Shown one piece after another: positions 1 to 10,339 of a stretch of 58,561 bases of DNA. The stretch is from Bacillus sp. MYb209. GTDB lineage: Bacteria; Bacillota; Bacilli; Bacillales; Bacillaceae_G. The stretch is taken from positions 1 through 58,561 of the forward strand of contig NZ_PCNZ01000027.1 in assembly GCF_002975175.1 (NCBI RefSeq). Direction: 5' to 3'. The translations under genes and the position numbers were made by a program. The notes under the pieces are model-generated. The model searched no databases and was not told the origin of the DNA. It saw only the letters and a list, made by a program, of their open reading frames with translations. The stretch's first letter is position 1, and every line of letters starts with the position of its first letter.

Positions 1-22
1 TAATAGATCGAGGACTTAACCA
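1..22 (+). rRNA. 23S rRNA, 3' end only (partial)
   Basis: The first bases match the conserved 3' terminus of Bacillus 23S rRNA (AATAGATCGAGGACTTAACC). The gene body lies outside the window. A 5S gene follows about 100 nt later in the same direction, which is the expected 16S-23S-5S order. The exact mature 3' end is uncertain by a few bases. Confidence 0.88.
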
Positions 23-72
23 TATAATATGAAGCAAATGTTATCTAGTTTTGAAAGAATATAAAAAACTTA

Positions 73-101
73 TTGACCTTTAAAAGTGAATGAGTTACAA
101 T
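73..101 (+). promoter_or_regulatory. Promoter-like element in the 23S-5S spacer
   Basis: TTGACC (73-78) and TACAAT (96-101) are separated by 17 bp, a good SigA match placed 25 nt before the 5S gene. The same bases can also fold: AACTTATT (67-74) pairs with AATGAGTT (89-96). That hairpin would suit rRNA precursor processing, so the promoter reading is only one of two explanations. Confidence 0.35.
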
Positions 102-125
102 AATTCTTGTCTTAAATGAATATAG

Positions 126-241
126 TCTGGTAATGATGGCAGAGAGGTCACACCCGTTCCCATACCGAACACGGAAGTTAAGCTCTCTAGCGCCGATGGT
201 AGTTGGGACCTTGTCCCTGTGAGAGTAGGACGTTGCCAGGC
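126..241 (+). rRNA. 5S ribosomal RNA
   Basis: This is a full-length 116-nt 5S rRNA. It carries the conserved core GTTCCCATACCGAACACGGA and AAGTTAAGC, and a terminal helix in which the 5' TCTGGTAATG pairs with the 3' CGTTGCCAGG, partly through G-U pairs. It is the last gene of the rRNA operon entering from the left and is followed at once by an intrinsic terminator. The ends could be off by one base. Confidence 0.96.
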
Positions 242-246
242 AACTA

Positions 247-275
247 AAACACGAATCAAATGATTCGTGTTTTTT
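247..275 (+). terminator. Intrinsic terminator of the upstream rrn operon
   Basis: An 11-bp stem (AAACACGAATC, 247-257, with its complement 262-272) and a 4-nt loop run into a T-rich tract just after 5S. It ends the rRNA transcript and separates it from the ctsR promoter. Confidence 0.9.
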
Positions 276-382
276 CGTGTTTTCTTTTAGAATTTATGTT
301 AATTTAAAAATCCCTGCTTAAAGAATAGTTCGCATGATTAAACATTGGAAAATGTGGCTAGGATAGTGAATAAGCAAAAGAG

Positions 383-435
383 TTGCAAATTTTTTTAATA
401 CGTATATAATTAAAGTCAAAGATAGTCAAAGTCAA
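383..435 (+). promoter_or_regulatory. ctsR operon promoter with CtsR operator
   Basis: TTGCAA (383-388), a 16-bp spacer and TATAAT (405-410) form a SigA promoter. Directly after the -10 box come AGTCAAA (414-420), GAT, AGTCAAA (424-430) and a third partial copy GTCAA (431-435). This matches the known CtsR heptad direct repeat (GGTCAAA-NNN-GGTCAAA). The operator covers the expected transcription start, so bound CtsR would block initiation, and the operon would be autoregulated and induced by heat or protein stress. Confidence 0.9.
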
Positions 436-451
436 TAAAGGTGGCGGATAA

Positions 452-913
452 ATGAGAAATATATCTGATATCATTGAGAAATATCTAAAGCAAGTTATTG
501 ACTTAAGCAATAATAATGTGATTGAAATCAAGAGGAATGAGGTGGCGGATCGATTCGATTGTGTGCCGTCTCAAATCAACTATGTAATCAATACCCGTTT
601 TACACTAGAAAGAGGATTTGTAGTAGAAAGTAAACGAGGTGGAGGAGGTTACATTCGCATTATAAAAGTCAAACTGCATGATGATATAGACATTATTGAT
701 CAAATGCTTCATATGATTGATCATAGCGTTGCACAAGGAAATGCAGAAAGTATGATTATACGTTTAATAGAAGAGGGTATTATAACAAATCGTGAAGCTA
801 AACTTATGTTAAGCGTACTAGATCGTTCTGTATTGGTAATGGATGTTCCTTCTCGAGATGAACTTAGGGCTCGAATATTATGCGCAATGTTAAGAACACT
901 GAAATATAAATAA
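452..913 (+). CDS. ctsR: Class III stress-response repressor CtsR
   Basis: This 153-aa protein is the dimeric repressor of clp and mcs genes. The N-terminal winged helix-turn-helix spans about residues 1-70 and includes the family core VPSQINYVINTRF (38-50) and a tetraglycine wing at 63-66 after Arg62. In B. subtilis CtsR that glycine loop is the heat-sensing element. The C-terminal half is the helical dimerisation part and McsB target. The ATG follows an RBS-like AGGTGGCGG. It is first in the ctsR-mcsA-mcsB-clpC operon and carries its own operator upstream. Length is as usual for the family. Confidence 0.97.
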   Translation: MRNISDIIEKYLKQVIDLSNNNVIEIKRNEVADRFDCVPSQINYVINTRFTLERGFVVESKRGGGGYIRIIKVKLHDDIDIIDQMLHMIDHSVAQGNAESMIIRLIEEGIITNREAKLMLSVLDRSVLVMDVPSRDELRARILCAMLRTLKYK

Positions 914-1081
914 ATATAACTTTTGTAAAGAATGATAACTAAGGTAGTGCAGTTTATTATTGTAGGGATTTTGAAAGATGACATGTGCTTTTATGAAATG
1001 GATTAAGGAAAGCGAACAATCTAGTAATGTATGAAAAGTAGCATGAGATAGATCGTTCCTGTTGTAAAGGTGGGGATAGCG

Positions 1082-1630
1082 ATGACTTGTCAAAACTGTA
1101 ATATGAGACCAGCAACTTTACATTATACAAAAGTAATCAACGAAAAAAAGGCGGAAGTTCATCTTTGCGAGCAATGTGCAGAACAAAGTGGCTATACGTC
1201 TTTCTTTCAATCATCACAGTCTAATTTTTCATTCCATGACCTATTAGCCGGATTATTACATGGTGAACCAGCAATGTTTGAAGAAGGGCAAGATGCATTT
1301 TTAAATACAAATATATCAAGGTGTCCGAATTGCAAGATGACATATGAACAATTTACAAAAGTGGGACGCTTTGGATGTGCTTCTTGTTACGATACATTTA
1401 AGGAGCATTTAAAACCGTTATTAAAACGTCTCCACGGTGGACATACAGATCATTGTGGAAAGATTCCGGAACGAATAGAAGGAAATATCCACTTAAAGAA
1501 AGAATTAGATGAACTAAAACTCAATCTGAAGCAATATGTACAGAAAGAGGAATTTGAGAAAGCAGCTAAAGCACGAGATAAAATTCGAGCCCTTGAAAAT
1601 CTGCGTAGTGAGCATAGAGAGGGGGAATAG
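1082..1630 (+). CDS. mcsA: McsA, zinc-binding activator of the McsB arginine kinase
   Basis: The 182-aa product activates McsB and couples it to CtsR and ClpC. Two zinc-binding segments are visible: C3-x2-C6 with C29-x2-C32, then a second pair (CPNC and CASC) around residues 81-104. A UVR motif with an [13 protein letters not shown] core closes the protein, a module that commonly contacts Clp ATPases. The ATG at 1082 is preferred over the in-frame GTG at 1070 because AAAGGTGGGG lies 6-7 nt before it and the family begins with the first CxxC motif. Its stop is 4 nt before mcsB. Confidence 0.95.
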   Translation: MTCQNCNMRPATLHYTKVINEKKAEVHLCEQCAEQSGYTSFFQSSQSNFSFHDLLAGLLHGEPAMFEEGQDAFLNTNISRCPNCKMTYEQFTKVGRFGCASCYDTFKEHLKPLLKRLHGGHTDHCGKIPERIEGNIHLKKELDELKLNLKQYVQKEEFEKAAKARDKIRALENLRSEHREGE

Positions 1631-1634
1631 TTCT

Positions 1635-2699
1635 ATGTCACTGGACCGAATTATGAATGAAGCGATTAGTCCATGGATGAAGGGGGATGGCCCTGATTCT
1701 GATATTGTTTTAAGTAGTCGAATTCGTTTGGCTCGTAATTTAAAAAAATATCAATTCTCTACTATGCAAAACGAGGAAGAAGCTAAACAGATTCATGAAT
1801 TATTTAAGAAGAAGTTTGTAAATAAACCGATAGAACCTTTTGGAGAGTTTGAACTGTTAAAAATGAATGAATTAACTCCTCTTCAAAGGAGAGTTTTAGT
1901 TGAGAAGCATTTAATTAGTCCGAATCTTGCAGGAACAGAATACGGAGCATGCCTACTATCAGAAAGTGAACATATTAATATCATGCTTAATGAAGAGGAT
2001 CATGTTAGGATTCAGTGCCTATTTTCAGGTTTGCAGTTATCAGAGGCGCTTCAAAGTGCCAATCAAATAGATAATTGGATTGAGGAACAGGTTGAATATG
2101 CTTTTGATGAATCGCTTGGATATATTACGAGTTGTCCCACTAACGTCGGTACAGGATTAAGGGCTTCGGTAATGATTCATTTGCCGGGACTGGTTTTAAC
2201 GAAAAGAATTAACCGTATTATACAAGTAATTCAAAAATTAGGGTTAGTAGTAAGAGGAATATACGGTGAAGGTAGCGAAGCGTTAGGTAATATATTTCAA
2301 GTGTCAAATCAAATGACACTAGGGAAATCAGAAGAAGATATTATTGCAGATTTAAAGAGTGTTATTCAACAAATTATGCAACAAGAAAAAATGGCTAGAG
2401 AATTAATTGTACAAAATTCAAGTATTGAGCTTGAAGATAAAGTATATCGTTCTTACGGAATACTAGCTAACAGTCGTTTAATTCAATCTGCGGAGGCAGC
2501 CACTTGCTTATCAGATCTACGACTTGGTATTGACTTAGGATATATACAAGGTATATCGAGAAATATATTAACTGAGTTAATGGTTCTTACTCAGCCAGGC
2601 ATTTTGCAACAATATGCAGGAGGACCTCTAGGACCAGAAGAAAGAGATTATCGAAGAGCAACCTTAATCCGTGAGCGATTACGAATTGAACAAAATTAA
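1635..2699 (+). CDS. mcsB: Protein arginine kinase McsB
   Basis: McsB phosphorylates protein arginines, marking substrates such as CtsR for ClpCP degradation. The 354-aa protein belongs to the ATP:guanido phosphotransferase family. Visible motifs are the nucleotide-binding SSRIRLARN near residues 27-35, the catalytic SCPTNVGTG segment with Cys167 (the known active-site position in B. subtilis McsB), and [13 protein letters not shown]. It lacks the N-terminal domain of eukaryotic creatine kinases, as expected. The ATG at 1635 is preceded by GAGAGGGGG. An earlier in-frame start would run through the end of mcsA and is rejected. Confidence 0.96.
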   Translation: MSLDRIMNEAISPWMKGDGPDSDIVLSSRIRLARNLKKYQFSTMQNEEEAKQIHELFKKKFVNKPIEPFGEFELLKMNELTPLQRRVLVEKHLISPNLAGTEYGACLLSESEHINIMLNEEDHVRIQCLFSGLQLSEALQSANQIDNWIEEQVEYAFDESLGYITSCPTNVGTGLRASVMIHLPGLVLTKRINRIIQVIQKLGLVVRGIYGEGSEALGNIFQVSNQMTLGKSEEDIIADLKSVIQQIMQQEKMARELIVQNSSIELEDKVYRSYGILANSRLIQSAEAATCLSDLRLGIDLGYIQGISRNILTELMVLTQPGILQQYAGGPLGPEERDYRRATLIRERLRIEQN

Positions 2700-2721
2700 G
2701 CGCAAGTAGGAGGCGATTTCT

Positions 2722-5157
2722 ATGATGTTTGGAAGATTTACAGAACGAGCACAGAAAGTATTAGCTTTATCTCAAGAGGAAGCAATTCGCATTGGGCATA
2801 ATAATATTGGAACAGAACATATTTTACTTGGGCTTGTACGCGAAGGTGAAGGGATTGCAGCAAAAGCGTTAGTTGCTCTTGGATTAAGTCCAGAGAAAGT
2901 TCAAAAAGAGGTAGAAGCACTAATTGGACGTGGAACCGAAGCTTCTCAAACAGTACACTACACACCTCGTGCTAAAAAAGTTATTGAGTTGTCTATGGAC
3001 GAAGCTCGTAAATTGGGCCATTCCTACGTTGGAACAGAACATATTTTACTTGGTTTAATCCGTGAAGGTGAAGGTGTAGCAGCACGTGTTTTAAATAATT
3101 TAGGTGTAAGTCTAAATAAAGCAAGACAACAAGTGTTACAACTCCTTGGAAGTAATGAAGCTAGTTCAGGTCACCAAGGTGGTTCATCAACAAATGCGAA
3201 TACACCTACACTTGACAGCCTAGCACGTGATTTAACAGTTGTTGCACGTGAAAATCGTTTAGATCCTGTTATTGGACGTAGTAAAGAAATTCAACGTGTA
3301 ATTGAAGTGTTAAGCCGTAGAACAAAAAACAATCCAGTATTAATTGGAGAACCTGGTGTAGGTAAGACAGCAATTGCGGAAGGATTAGCACAGCAAATTG
3401 TAAATAATGAAGTTCCTGAAACTTTAAGAGATAAGCGTGTTATGACATTAGATATGGGTACAGTTGTTGCTGGAACAAAATATCGTGGTGAATTTGAGGA
3501 TCGTTTAAAGAAAGTGATGGATGAGATTCGCCAAGCTGGTAATATCATTCTATTTATTGATGAGCTTCATACGTTAATTGGTGCAGGAGGAGCGGAAGGT
3601 GCAATTGATGCATCGAATATTTTAAAACCATCTTTAGCACGTGGTGAATTACAATGTATTGGTGCAACAACTTTAGACGAATATCGTAAATATATTGAAA
3701 AGGATGCGGCATTAGAAAGACGTTTCCAGCCAATTCATGTTGATGAACCAAACTTAGAAGAATCAGTTCAAATTTTAAAAGGTCTACGTGACCGTTATGA
3801 GGCGCATCACCGTGTATCTATTACAGATGATGCAATCGATGCGGCTGTAAAACTTTCAGATCGTTACATTACAGACCGTTTTTTACCTGATAAAGCAATC
3901 GATTTAATTGATGAGGCTGCATCAAAAGTGCGCTTACGTTCTTATACAACACCGCCAAACTTAAAAGAGCTTGAAGTGAAGCTTGAGGAAATTAGAAAAG
4001 AAAAAGATGCAGCTGTACAAAGCCAAGAATTTGAAAAGGCTGCTTCCTTACGTGATATGGAACAACGTTTACGTGAAAAGTTAGAAGATACAAAGCGTCA
4101 GTGGAAAGAGAAACAAGGACAAGAAAACTCAGAAGTAACAGTAGAAGATATTGCAAATGTCGTTTCCACATGGACACGTATTCCAGTTTCTAAACTTGCA
4201 CAAACAGAGACAGATAAATTATTAAACTTGGAATCAATTTTACATGATCGTTTAATTGGGCAGGATGAAGCAGTTGTAGCTGTGGCAAAAGCTGTTCGTC
4301 GTGCGAGAGCGGGATTAAAAGATCCGAAACGTCCAATTGGCTCATTTATTTTCCTAGGACCGACTGGTGTAGGTAAAACAGAACTAGCGAGGGCATTAGC
4401 GGAATCTATGTTCGGTGATGAGGATGCAATGATCCGCATCGATATGTCTGAGTACATGGAGAAGCATTCTACTTCTCGTTTAGTTGGATCTCCTCCAGGA
4501 TATGTTGGATATGAAGAAGGTGGACAATTAACAGAGAAAGTTCGTCGTAAGCCATATTCAGTTGTCTTATTAGATGAAGTAGAGAAAGCTCATCCTGATG
4601 TGTTTAATATTTTACTACAAGTATTAGAAGATGGCCGTTTAACAGATTCTAAAGGACGTACAGTTGATTTCCGTAATACAATTGTTATTATGACGTCTAA
4701 TGTTGGTGCAGACGCATTAAAACGTAATAAACATCTTGGATTTAACGTACAAGATGAGAGCCGCGATTATTCAGATATGAAAGGTAAAGTAATGGATGAA
4801 TTGAAAAAAGCATTTCGTCCAGAATTCTTAAACCGTATTGATGAAATTATCGTGTTCCATATGCTTGAGAAAAAACATATTCAAGAAATTGTAACTCTTA
4901 TGGTGAATCAGTTAGTGAATCGCTTAAAAGAACAAGAGATTGAATTGCACTTAACAGAAGGAGCAATTTCAGCAATTGCTGATAAAGGATTTGATCGAGA
5001 GTACGGTGCTCGTCCGCTTCGTAGAGCAATTCAAAAACATGTAGAAGATAGACTATCAGAAGAACTGTTAAAAGGTGCTATTGAGAAAGGGCAAAAAGTT
5101 ATCTTTGATGTAGAAGGAGAATCATTTGTCATTCATAGTGCGGAAAAGGTAAAATAA
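2722..5157 (+). CDS. clpC: AAA+ unfoldase ClpC
   Basis: This 811-aa Hsp100 protein unfolds substrates for ClpP. It has two N-domain repeats (~1-145; GTEHILLGL occurs in each), AAA module D1 with Walker A GEPGVGKT near residue 209 and Walker [10 protein letters not shown], a coiled-coil/UVR linker with [10 protein letters not shown], and D2 with [13 protein letters not shown] near 546. The D2 small domain ([20 protein letters not shown]) follows. In B. subtilis, ClpC needs adaptors such as MecA or McsB. It is fourth in the CtsR-controlled operon, with AGGAGGCGA before the ATG, and is followed by a terminator. Confidence 0.98.
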   Translation: MMFGRFTERAQKVLALSQEEAIRIGHNNIGTEHILLGLVREGEGIAAKALVALGLSPEKVQKEVEALIGRGTEASQTVHYTPRAKKVIELSMDEARKLGHSYVGTEHILLGLIREGEGVAARVLNNLGVSLNKARQQVLQLLGSNEASSGHQGGSSTNANTPTLDSLARDLTVVARENRLDPVIGRSKEIQRVIEVLSRRTKNNPVLIGEPGVGKTAIAEGLAQQIVNNEVPETLRDKRVMTLDMGTVVAGTKYRGEFEDRLKKVMDEIRQAGNIILFIDELHTLIGAGGAEGAIDASNILKPSLARGELQCIGATTLDEYRKYIEKDAALERRFQPIHVDEPNLEESVQILKGLRDRYEAHHRVSITDDAIDAAVKLSDRYITDRFLPDKAIDLIDEAASKVRLRSYTTPPNLKELEVKLEEIRKEKDAAVQSQEFEKAASLRDMEQRLREKLEDTKRQWKEKQGQENSEVTVEDIANVVSTWTRIPVSKLAQTETDKLLNLESILHDRLIGQDEAVVAVAKAVRRARAGLKDPKRPIGSFIFLGPTGVGKTELARALAESMFGDEDAMIRIDMSEYMEKHSTSRLVGSPPGYVGYEEGGQLTEKVRRKPYSVVLLDEVEKAHPDVFNILLQVLEDGRLTDSKGRTVDFRNTIVIMTSNVGADALKRNKHLGFNVQDESRDYSDMKGKVMDELKKAFRPEFLNRIDEIIVFHMLEKKHIQEIVTLMVNQLVNRLKEQEIELHLTEGAISAIADKGFDREYGARPLRRAIQKHVEDRLSEELLKGAIEKGQKVIFDVEGESFVIHSAEKVK

Positions 5158-5169
5158 GTATAGACAAAC

Positions 5170-5198
5170 AAAGAGGGCTACGCGATAGCCCTCTTTCT
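5170..5198 (+). terminator. Terminator after clpC
   Basis: An 11-bp perfect stem, AAAGAGGGCTA (5170-5180) with its complement (5186-5196), and a 5-nt loop; the descending arm ends in TTT but a long T-run is lacking. It probably reduces rather than abolishes readthrough into radA, which lies 54 nt further on without an obvious promoter of its own. Confidence 0.75.
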
Positions 5199-5251
5199 TG
5201 TACGAGAAGGATAAACGTTTGTAGATGAAAGTGAAGTGAACTATAAAAGAT

Positions 5252-6628
5252 ATGGCTAAAAAGAAAACAAAATTTACATGTCAAGAATGTGGTTATCAGT
5301 CGCCAAAATATATGGGGAAATGTCCTGGATGTGGTCAATGGAATACGCTTGTTGAAGAGATGGAACCAGTTGTATCATCAAGACGCCTTAATTATGCCAA
5401 TGCAATTCAATCAGAAGTAACAAAACCAAGACGCTTAACAGAGGTAGAAACAAAGTCTGAGGCGCGTATTGAAACGAAATTTCAAGAGTTTAACCGTGTA
5501 CTTGGTGGCGGGATTGTAGATGGATCTTTAGTACTTATTGGTGGAGACCCCGGGATTGGGAAATCAACATTGTTATTACAAATTTCATCGCAATTAGCAG
5601 ATTCTTCATATGATGTACTATACATATCAGGTGAGGAGTCAGCAAAGCAGATTAAACTTCGTGCAGATCGTTTGGATGTAAAGGGTAGTAATCTATTTGT
5701 TGTAGCAGAGACTGATTTACAGCGAATTGCAGCGCACATTGAAGAGATGAATCCAGCTTTTGTTGTTATTGACTCCATTCAGACGATACATTTACCTGAA
5801 GTGACGTCAGCCCCAGGAAGTGTATCGCAAGTACGTGAATGTACAGCGGAATTAATGAAACTTGCAAAGACGAAAGGGATTCCCATTTTTATCGTGGGAC
5901 ATGTGACAAAAGAAGGGGCAATTGCAGGACCACGTATGCTAGAACATATGGTTGATGCAGTTCTTTACTTTGAAGGAGATCGTCACCATACATATCGTAT
6001 TTTGCGAGCTGTGAAGAACCGTTTTGGTTCCACAAATGAAATGGGTATCTTTGAAATGAAGGAACTAGGTCTTGCAGAAGTACTAAATCCTTCTGAAATT
6101 TTCCTTGAGGAACGTCCAGTTGGAGTTGCAGGATCCACAGTGGTTGCTTCAATGGAAGGAACAAGACCGGTTTTAGTAGAAATACAAGCATTAATCTCCC
6201 CTACTAGTTTTGGAAATCCTCGAAGAATGGCGACGGGAATTGATCATAACCGCGTTTCACTTATTATGGCAGTGCTAGAAAAAAGAACAGGTTTATTGTT
6301 GCAAAATCAAGACGCATATTTAAAAGTTGCGGGTGGCTTGAAATTAGATGAGCCAGCAATCGATTTAGCTGTCGCCTTAAGTATTGCTTCAAGTTTCAGA
6401 GATAAAGCTACTGCACCAACCGATGCGGTAATAGGAGAAGTAGGCCTAACTGGAGAAATAAGAAGAGTATCAAGAATTGAACAACGTGTACAAGAAGCAG
6501 CGAAATTAGGATTTCAACGTGCTATTATTCCTAGAAAAAATTTGGGGGGATGGACAATTCCAGATGGGATTGAGGTGGTAGGTGTTTCTAATTTAGGAGA
6601 AGCGCTTCGTTTGACATTAGGAGGCTAG
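5252..6628 (+). CDS. radA: DNA repair and branch-migration protein RadA (Sms)
   Basis: RadA is a RecA-like hexameric motor that helps process recombination intermediates. The 458-aa protein shows a zinc finger (C10, C13, C24, C27), Walker [10 protein letters not shown] at 97-105, the RadA-specific KNRFG motif at 255-259 and a C-terminal Lon-protease-like domain. The start gives [14 protein letters not shown], the normal family N-terminus, but no strong Shine-Dalgarno sequence precedes it; only GTGAAGTGAA lies nearby, overlapping a four-codon ATG-start reading frame at 5225-5239. It is 3 nt upstream of disA. Confidence 0.96.
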   Translation: MAKKKTKFTCQECGYQSPKYMGKCPGCGQWNTLVEEMEPVVSSRRLNYANAIQSEVTKPRRLTEVETKSEARIETKFQEFNRVLGGGIVDGSLVLIGGDPGIGKSTLLLQISSQLADSSYDVLYISGEESAKQIKLRADRLDVKGSNLFVVAETDLQRIAAHIEEMNPAFVVIDSIQTIHLPEVTSAPGSVSQVRECTAELMKLAKTKGIPIFIVGHVTKEGAIAGPRMLEHMVDAVLYFEGDRHHTYRILRAVKNRFGSTNEMGIFEMKELGLAEVLNPSEIFLEERPVGVAGSTVVASMEGTRPVLVEIQALISPTSFGNPRRMATGIDHNRVSLIMAVLEKRTGLLLQNQDAYLKVAGGLKLDEPAIDLAVALSIASSFRDKATAPTDAVIGEVGLTGEIRRVSRIEQRVQEAAKLGFQRAIIPRKNLGGWTIPDGIEVVGVSNLGEALRLTLGG

Positions 6629-6631
6629 GCT

Positions 6632-7705
6632 ATGGAGGAAAACAAGCAACGTGTCAAAAGTATGATTAACATTCTACAGCTCGTTGCCCCAGGAACACCA
6701 CTACGCGAAGGGATAGATAACGTACTTCGTGCGCAAACTGGAGGGCTAATTGTTCTTGGGTATAATGAGCAGATTAAAAGTATTGTTGATGGAGGATTTC
6801 ACATTAATTGTGCATTCTCACCGGCTAGTTTATATGAATTAGCAAAAATGGATGGGGCACTTATTTTAAATGAAACTGGGAGCAAAATTTTAATTGCAAA
6901 TGCACAATTAGTTCCAGATCCATCCATTGATTCTATTGAAACAGGTATGCGTCACCGAACGGCAGAGCGTGTAGCAAAGCAGACGGCTAGCCTTGTTGTG
7001 GCTATTTCACAAAGACGTAACGTAATCACACTATATCAAGGGAACTTACGTTATACACTAAAAGATATAGGTGTAATTTTAACAAAGGCAAACCAAGCCA
7101 TTCAAACGTTAGAAAAATATAAAGCTGTATGGAATGATGGGATTACGAATTTGGGCATTCTAGAATTTGAAGAGGTCGTTACAATGTCCGAGGTAGTTCA
7201 CGTTTTACATAGTGTTGAAATGGTACTGCGTATTAAAAATGAAATATTGAGCTACATTCATGAGTTAGGAACGGAAGGGAGGTTAATTCGTTTACAACTT
7301 ACAGAATTACTAGCCGACTTAGAAGCAGAGGCAGCGTTATTAATTAAGGATTATTATCAAGAAAAAACGCAGGATCACCATCAAATTTTGAAAAAGTTAC
7401 AAGATCTTGCAAATACACAGCTTTTAGAGGATAGCGATTTAGTTAAATTGCTTGGCTATCCAGGGCAAACGAGCTTAGAAGAAAGCGTGACACCGAGGGG
7501 ATACCGAATCGCAAGCAAAATTTCTCGTGTTCCACCACTTATCATTGAAAATTTAATTAATCGATTTAAAACACTACAAGGTGTTTGTCGTGCAACTATT
7601 AATGAATTGGATGATGTGGAAGGAATTGGGGAAGTTAGGGCGAAGAAAATACGAGAGGGCCTAAAAAGAATTCAAGAGCATCTCTATATGAGTAGACACA
7701 ATTAA
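6632..7705 (+). CDS. disA: DNA-scanning diadenylate cyclase DisA
   Basis: DisA makes c-di-AMP from two ATP and pauses at DNA branch structures, linking genome integrity to entry into sporulation. The 357-aa protein has the N-terminal DAC domain with catalytic DGA (74-76) and RHRT (107-110), a helical linker, and a C-terminal helix-hairpin-helix region ([14 protein letters not shown], ~residues 326-339) like those of RuvA and UvrC. It follows radA by 3 nt; in B. subtilis the two products work together, which fits the coupling. All catalytic motifs look intact. Confidence 0.97.
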   Translation: MEENKQRVKSMINILQLVAPGTPLREGIDNVLRAQTGGLIVLGYNEQIKSIVDGGFHINCAFSPASLYELAKMDGALILNETGSKILIANAQLVPDPSIDSIETGMRHRTAERVAKQTASLVVAISQRRNVITLYQGNLRYTLKDIGVILTKANQAIQTLEKYKAVWNDGITNLGILEFEEVVTMSEVVHVLHSVEMVLRIKNEILSYIHELGTEGRLIRLQLTELLADLEAEAALLIKDYYQEKTQDHHQILKKLQDLANTQLLEDSDLVKLLGYPGQTSLEESVTPRGYRIASKISRVPPLIIENLINRFKTLQGVCRATINELDDVEGIGEVRAKKIREGLKRIQEHLYMSRHN

Positions 7706-7865
7706 GAATATTACATTGATTCCATAATATAACGACACTAGAACATTTTTGTTATATGATATGGTATATTGGTAAATAAAACTATTTACAAAAAAACACG
7801 TCCGCTTTTGCATTCGGCGTTTTGATTAGCAAAACAATGGTTAATAATGAGTAGGAGGTGGTTGG

Positions 7866-8963
7866 ATGTTAAAAAGAATCGTACAGCTCTTCTTTTTAGT
7901 GATCGGGGGAGCGTTAGGGATTTTTCTAATCCCAAAAGTTATTAATGTATTGGACGTTGGTGCTGTTCCTTTGCTGGAGGGATCGTACGTTCGTGCAATT
8001 ATTGGTGCAATTATTTTATTTTTAACAACATTTTGGCTTGTGGATTATATTGTTCAACTTATTAAACATATCGAAGAAGCCCTTGTAAAGGCACCGGTAG
8101 CGGATGTTTTATTTGGTACATTAGGGTTGATCTCTGGTCTTATTGTTGCATATTTAATTTTGATACCAATTCGTGAATTCACGATTCCAGTCATTAGTAC
8201 AGTATTACAAGTGTTCTTTACTCTTTTACTTGGTTATTTAGGATTCCAAGTAGGATTTAAAAAGAGAAATGAATTGCTAGGATTATTTACATTACCCCAG
8301 CGCGGAGGTAAGAAGAAAAACAATAGCGAGAACGAAGAGGTAGAAAAATCTACAACTCATTGGAAAATTCTTGATACAAGTGTAATTATTGATGGACGTA
8401 TTGCGGATATTTGCCAAACGAAGTTTTTAGAAGGAACAATTGTGATTCCACAATTCGTATTAGAAGAGCTTCAGCATATTGCCGATTCTTCTGATGCTTT
8501 AAAGCGTAATCGTGGTCGCAGAGGATTAGACATTTTAAATCGTATTCAAAAAGAGATGCCAATTCCGGTAGAAATTTATGAAGGCGATTTCGAGGATATC
8601 CAAGAGGTGGATAGCAAGCTTGTAAAGTTAGCGAAAAACACTGGTGGAACTGTTGTAACAAATGATTTCAACTTAAACAAAGTTTCTGAATTACAAGGAG
8701 TAACAGTATTAAACATTAACGATTTAGCAAATGCAATTAAACCAGTCGTACTCCCTGGCGAAGAATTAAGTGTTTATGTTGTGAAAGATGGTAAAGAACA
8801 AAATCAGGGTGTGGCATATTTAGATGATGGCACGATGATTGTAGTAGAAGACGGTAGAGAATATGTCGGTTCGCAACTTAATGTACTAGTTACAAGTGTG
8901 CTGCAAACATCGGCTGGTCGTATGATTTTCGCAAAACGTAAATTATTAGAAAAAGCATTATAA
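7866..8963 (+). CDS. yacL: YacL-type membrane PIN/TRAM-domain protein
   Basis: The 365-aa protein begins with about four transmembrane helices (residues ~5-135). A basic, charged linker ([12 protein letters not shown]) follows. Then comes a PIN-like nuclease domain starting at [13 protein letters not shown] with the expected acidic residues ([27 protein letters not shown]). A C-terminal TRAM domain follows, with the sequence [16 protein letters not shown]. The family is conserved in Bacillaceae between disA and ispD; a membrane-tethered RNase is the likely biochemical class but the substrate is not clear. AGGAGGTGG precedes the ATG. The 160-nt gap before it suggests a separate or internal promoter. 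Confidence 0.9.
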   Translation: MLKRIVQLFFLVIGGALGIFLIPKVINVLDVGAVPLLEGSYVRAIIGAIILFLTTFWLVDYIVQLIKHIEEALVKAPVADVLFGTLGLISGLIVAYLILIPIREFTIPVISTVLQVFFTLLLGYLGFQVGFKKRNELLGLFTLPQRGGKKKNNSENEEVEKSTTHWKILDTSVIIDGRIADICQTKFLEGTIVIPQFVLEELQHIADSSDALKRNRGRRGLDILNRIQKEMPIPVEIYEGDFEDIQEVDSKLVKLAKNTGGTVVTNDFNLNKVSELQGVTVLNINDLANAIKPVVLPGEELSVYVVKDGKEQNQGVAYLDDGTMIVVEDGREYVGSQLNVLVTSVLQTSAGRMIFAKRKLLEKAL

Positions 8964-8979
8964 GTAGAGGATTATTAAT

Positions 8980-9660
8980 ATGTATACGTTAATTATTCCG
9001 GCAGCGGGTCAAGGGAAACGGATGGGTGCTGGCAAAAACAAGTTGTTCTTACTTATAAATGGAGTACCTATCATTGTGCATACATTACGTGCTTTTGAAA
9101 AAGATAAAGCATGTAAACGTATTATCATGGCAATTAACGAAGAGGAACGCCCTTATTTTGAGGAGTTAATGCAGAAGTACCCGGTTGAAAAGCAGGTGCA
9201 ATTTATTCAAGGCGGGGCTGAAAGACAAGATAGTGTGTATAATGCGCTTCAGTATGTGAGCGGAGTGGAGTATGTTCTCGTACACGATGGTGCGCGCCCG
9301 TTCGTAACGAATAAGATGATGCAAGATGTATTAACTGTAGCAGAGAAATATGGTGCTTCCATTTGTGCGGTGCCAGTGAAGGATACCATTAAGAAAGTAG
9401 AACAGGGTGTTGTTGTTGAAACGGTAGAACGTTCTCAGCTTAAAGCGGTTCAAACACCGCAAGGATTTTCTGTTCCTCTTTTATTAGAAGCTCATAGAAG
9501 TGCAAAGCAAAGTTGTTTTCTTGGCACAGATGATGCAAGTCTCGTAGAACGTGTAGGGAAGCAAGTAGGCGTAGTAGAGGGGAGTTACTATAATATTAAA
9601 GTGACGACTCCAGAGGATTTACTAATTGCTGAAAGTTTTCTTCATGTTCAGAAGAAATAG
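8980..9660 (+). CDS. ispD: 2-C-methyl-D-erythritol 4-phosphate cytidylyltransferase IspD
   Basis: IspD is the third enzyme of the MEP isoprenoid pathway, joining CTP and MEP to form CDP-ME. The 226-aa protein has the nucleotide-binding [15 protein letters not shown] near the N-terminus, LVHDGARPF in the middle ([10 protein letters not shown] is diagnostic), and VQTPQGF and TDDASLVE towards the C-terminus. It lies 16 nt after yacL and is closed by a terminator, with ispF just beyond. This keeps two MEP genes adjacent as in B. subtilis. Confidence 0.96.
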   Translation: MYTLIIPAAGQGKRMGAGKNKLFLLINGVPIIVHTLRAFEKDKACKRIIMAINEEERPYFEELMQKYPVEKQVQFIQGGAERQDSVYNALQYVSGVEYVLVHDGARPFVTNKMMQDVLTVAEKYGASICAVPVKDTIKKVEQGVVVETVERSQLKAVQTPQGFSVPLLLEAHRSAKQSCFLGTDDASLVERVGKQVGVVEGSYYNIKVTTPEDLLIAESFLHVQKK

Positions 9661-9680
9661 AAGTGATGGTATTATAGTAA

Positions 9681-9713
9681 AGAAAAGCTCGGCAGTTGCC
9701 GAGCTTTTCTTTA
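9681..9713 (+). terminator. Terminator between ispD and ispF
   Basis: AGAAAAGCTCGGC (9681-9693) pairs perfectly with GCCGAGCTTTTCT (9698-9710) over a 4-nt loop, ending in TTTTCTTT. The symmetry means it could work in either direction, though no - strand gene converges here. Confidence 0.85.
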
Positions 9714-9773
9714 TAGAGATAGCAATATAATATAGAATTCATAAAGTAGTTTAGATTGAGGAGGATGTAAAGA

Positions 9774-10250
9774 ATGTTTCGAATTGGACAAGGTTTTGAT
9801 GTACATGAATTTGCGGAAGGTAGACCGTTAATTATCGGCGGAATTACAATTCCTCATGAAAAAGGATTAATCGGTCACTCGGATGCAGATGTATTGTTAC
9901 ATACGATTGCTGACGCATGTCTAGGAGCAATTGCAGCAGGAGATATTGGAAAACATTTTCCTGATACAGATCCTGCCTTTAAAGATGCAGATTCAGCTGT
10001 ATTGTTACAAAAGGTTTGGGAATTTGTGCGTAAACAAGGTTATGAGCTAGGGAACCTAGATTGTACAATTATTGCCCAAAAGCCAAAAATGGCACCGCAT
10101 ATTGAAAGCATGCGTAAACGCATTAGTGAACTATTAGAAACGTCTATTGATAATATTAATGTAAAGGCAACAACAACAGAAAAATTAGGATTTACAGGTA
10201 GAGAAGAAGGGATCGCTTCTCAAGCGGTTGTTTTATTACAGAAAAAATAG
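9774..10250 (+). CDS. ispF: 2-C-methyl-D-erythritol 2,4-cyclodiphosphate synthase IspF
   Basis: IspF converts CDP-ME 2-phosphate to MEcPP in the MEP pathway. The 158-aa protein has the zinc-binding FDVHEF near the N-terminus (D and H ligands), the [15 protein letters not shown] motif carrying the third ligand, and a C-terminal [15 protein letters not shown]. This is a normal trimeric-enzyme length. A strong RBS (GAGGAGG) precedes the ATG. A terminator separates it from ispD, so it may start its own transcript with gltX. Confidence 0.97.
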   Translation: MFRIGQGFDVHEFAEGRPLIIGGITIPHEKGLIGHSDADVLLHTIADACLGAIAAGDIGKHFPDTDPAFKDADSAVLLQKVWEFVRKQGYELGNLDCTIIAQKPKMAPHIESMRKRISELLETSIDNINVKATTTEKLGFTGREEGIASQAVVLLQKK

Positions 10251-10339
10251 TGGTTTTTAATTCGTAAGATGGATAATCACGTTTTTTTGGTGTACAATTG
10301 TAGAATGTGTTGACATTAAGATTGGAAGGTGTACCAATT

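Noticed and set aside
300-380. Possible SigB promoter upstream of ctsR
   Set aside because: B. subtilis ctsR has a SigB promoter, but I see no convincing GTTTAA-N14-GGGTAT pattern here. GATTAAAC and GGATAG lie nearby with poor match.
890-1093. A - strand open frame between ctsR and mcsA
   Set aside because: It overlaps the ends of both genes, has no RBS and a low-complexity translation. It is a shadow of AT-rich spacer.
7727-7757. Inverted repeat ATATAAC/GTTATAT between disA and yacL
   Set aside because: The 7-bp AT-only arms 17 nt apart in AT-rich DNA are expected by chance. The region has no clear promoter or terminator that I can defend.
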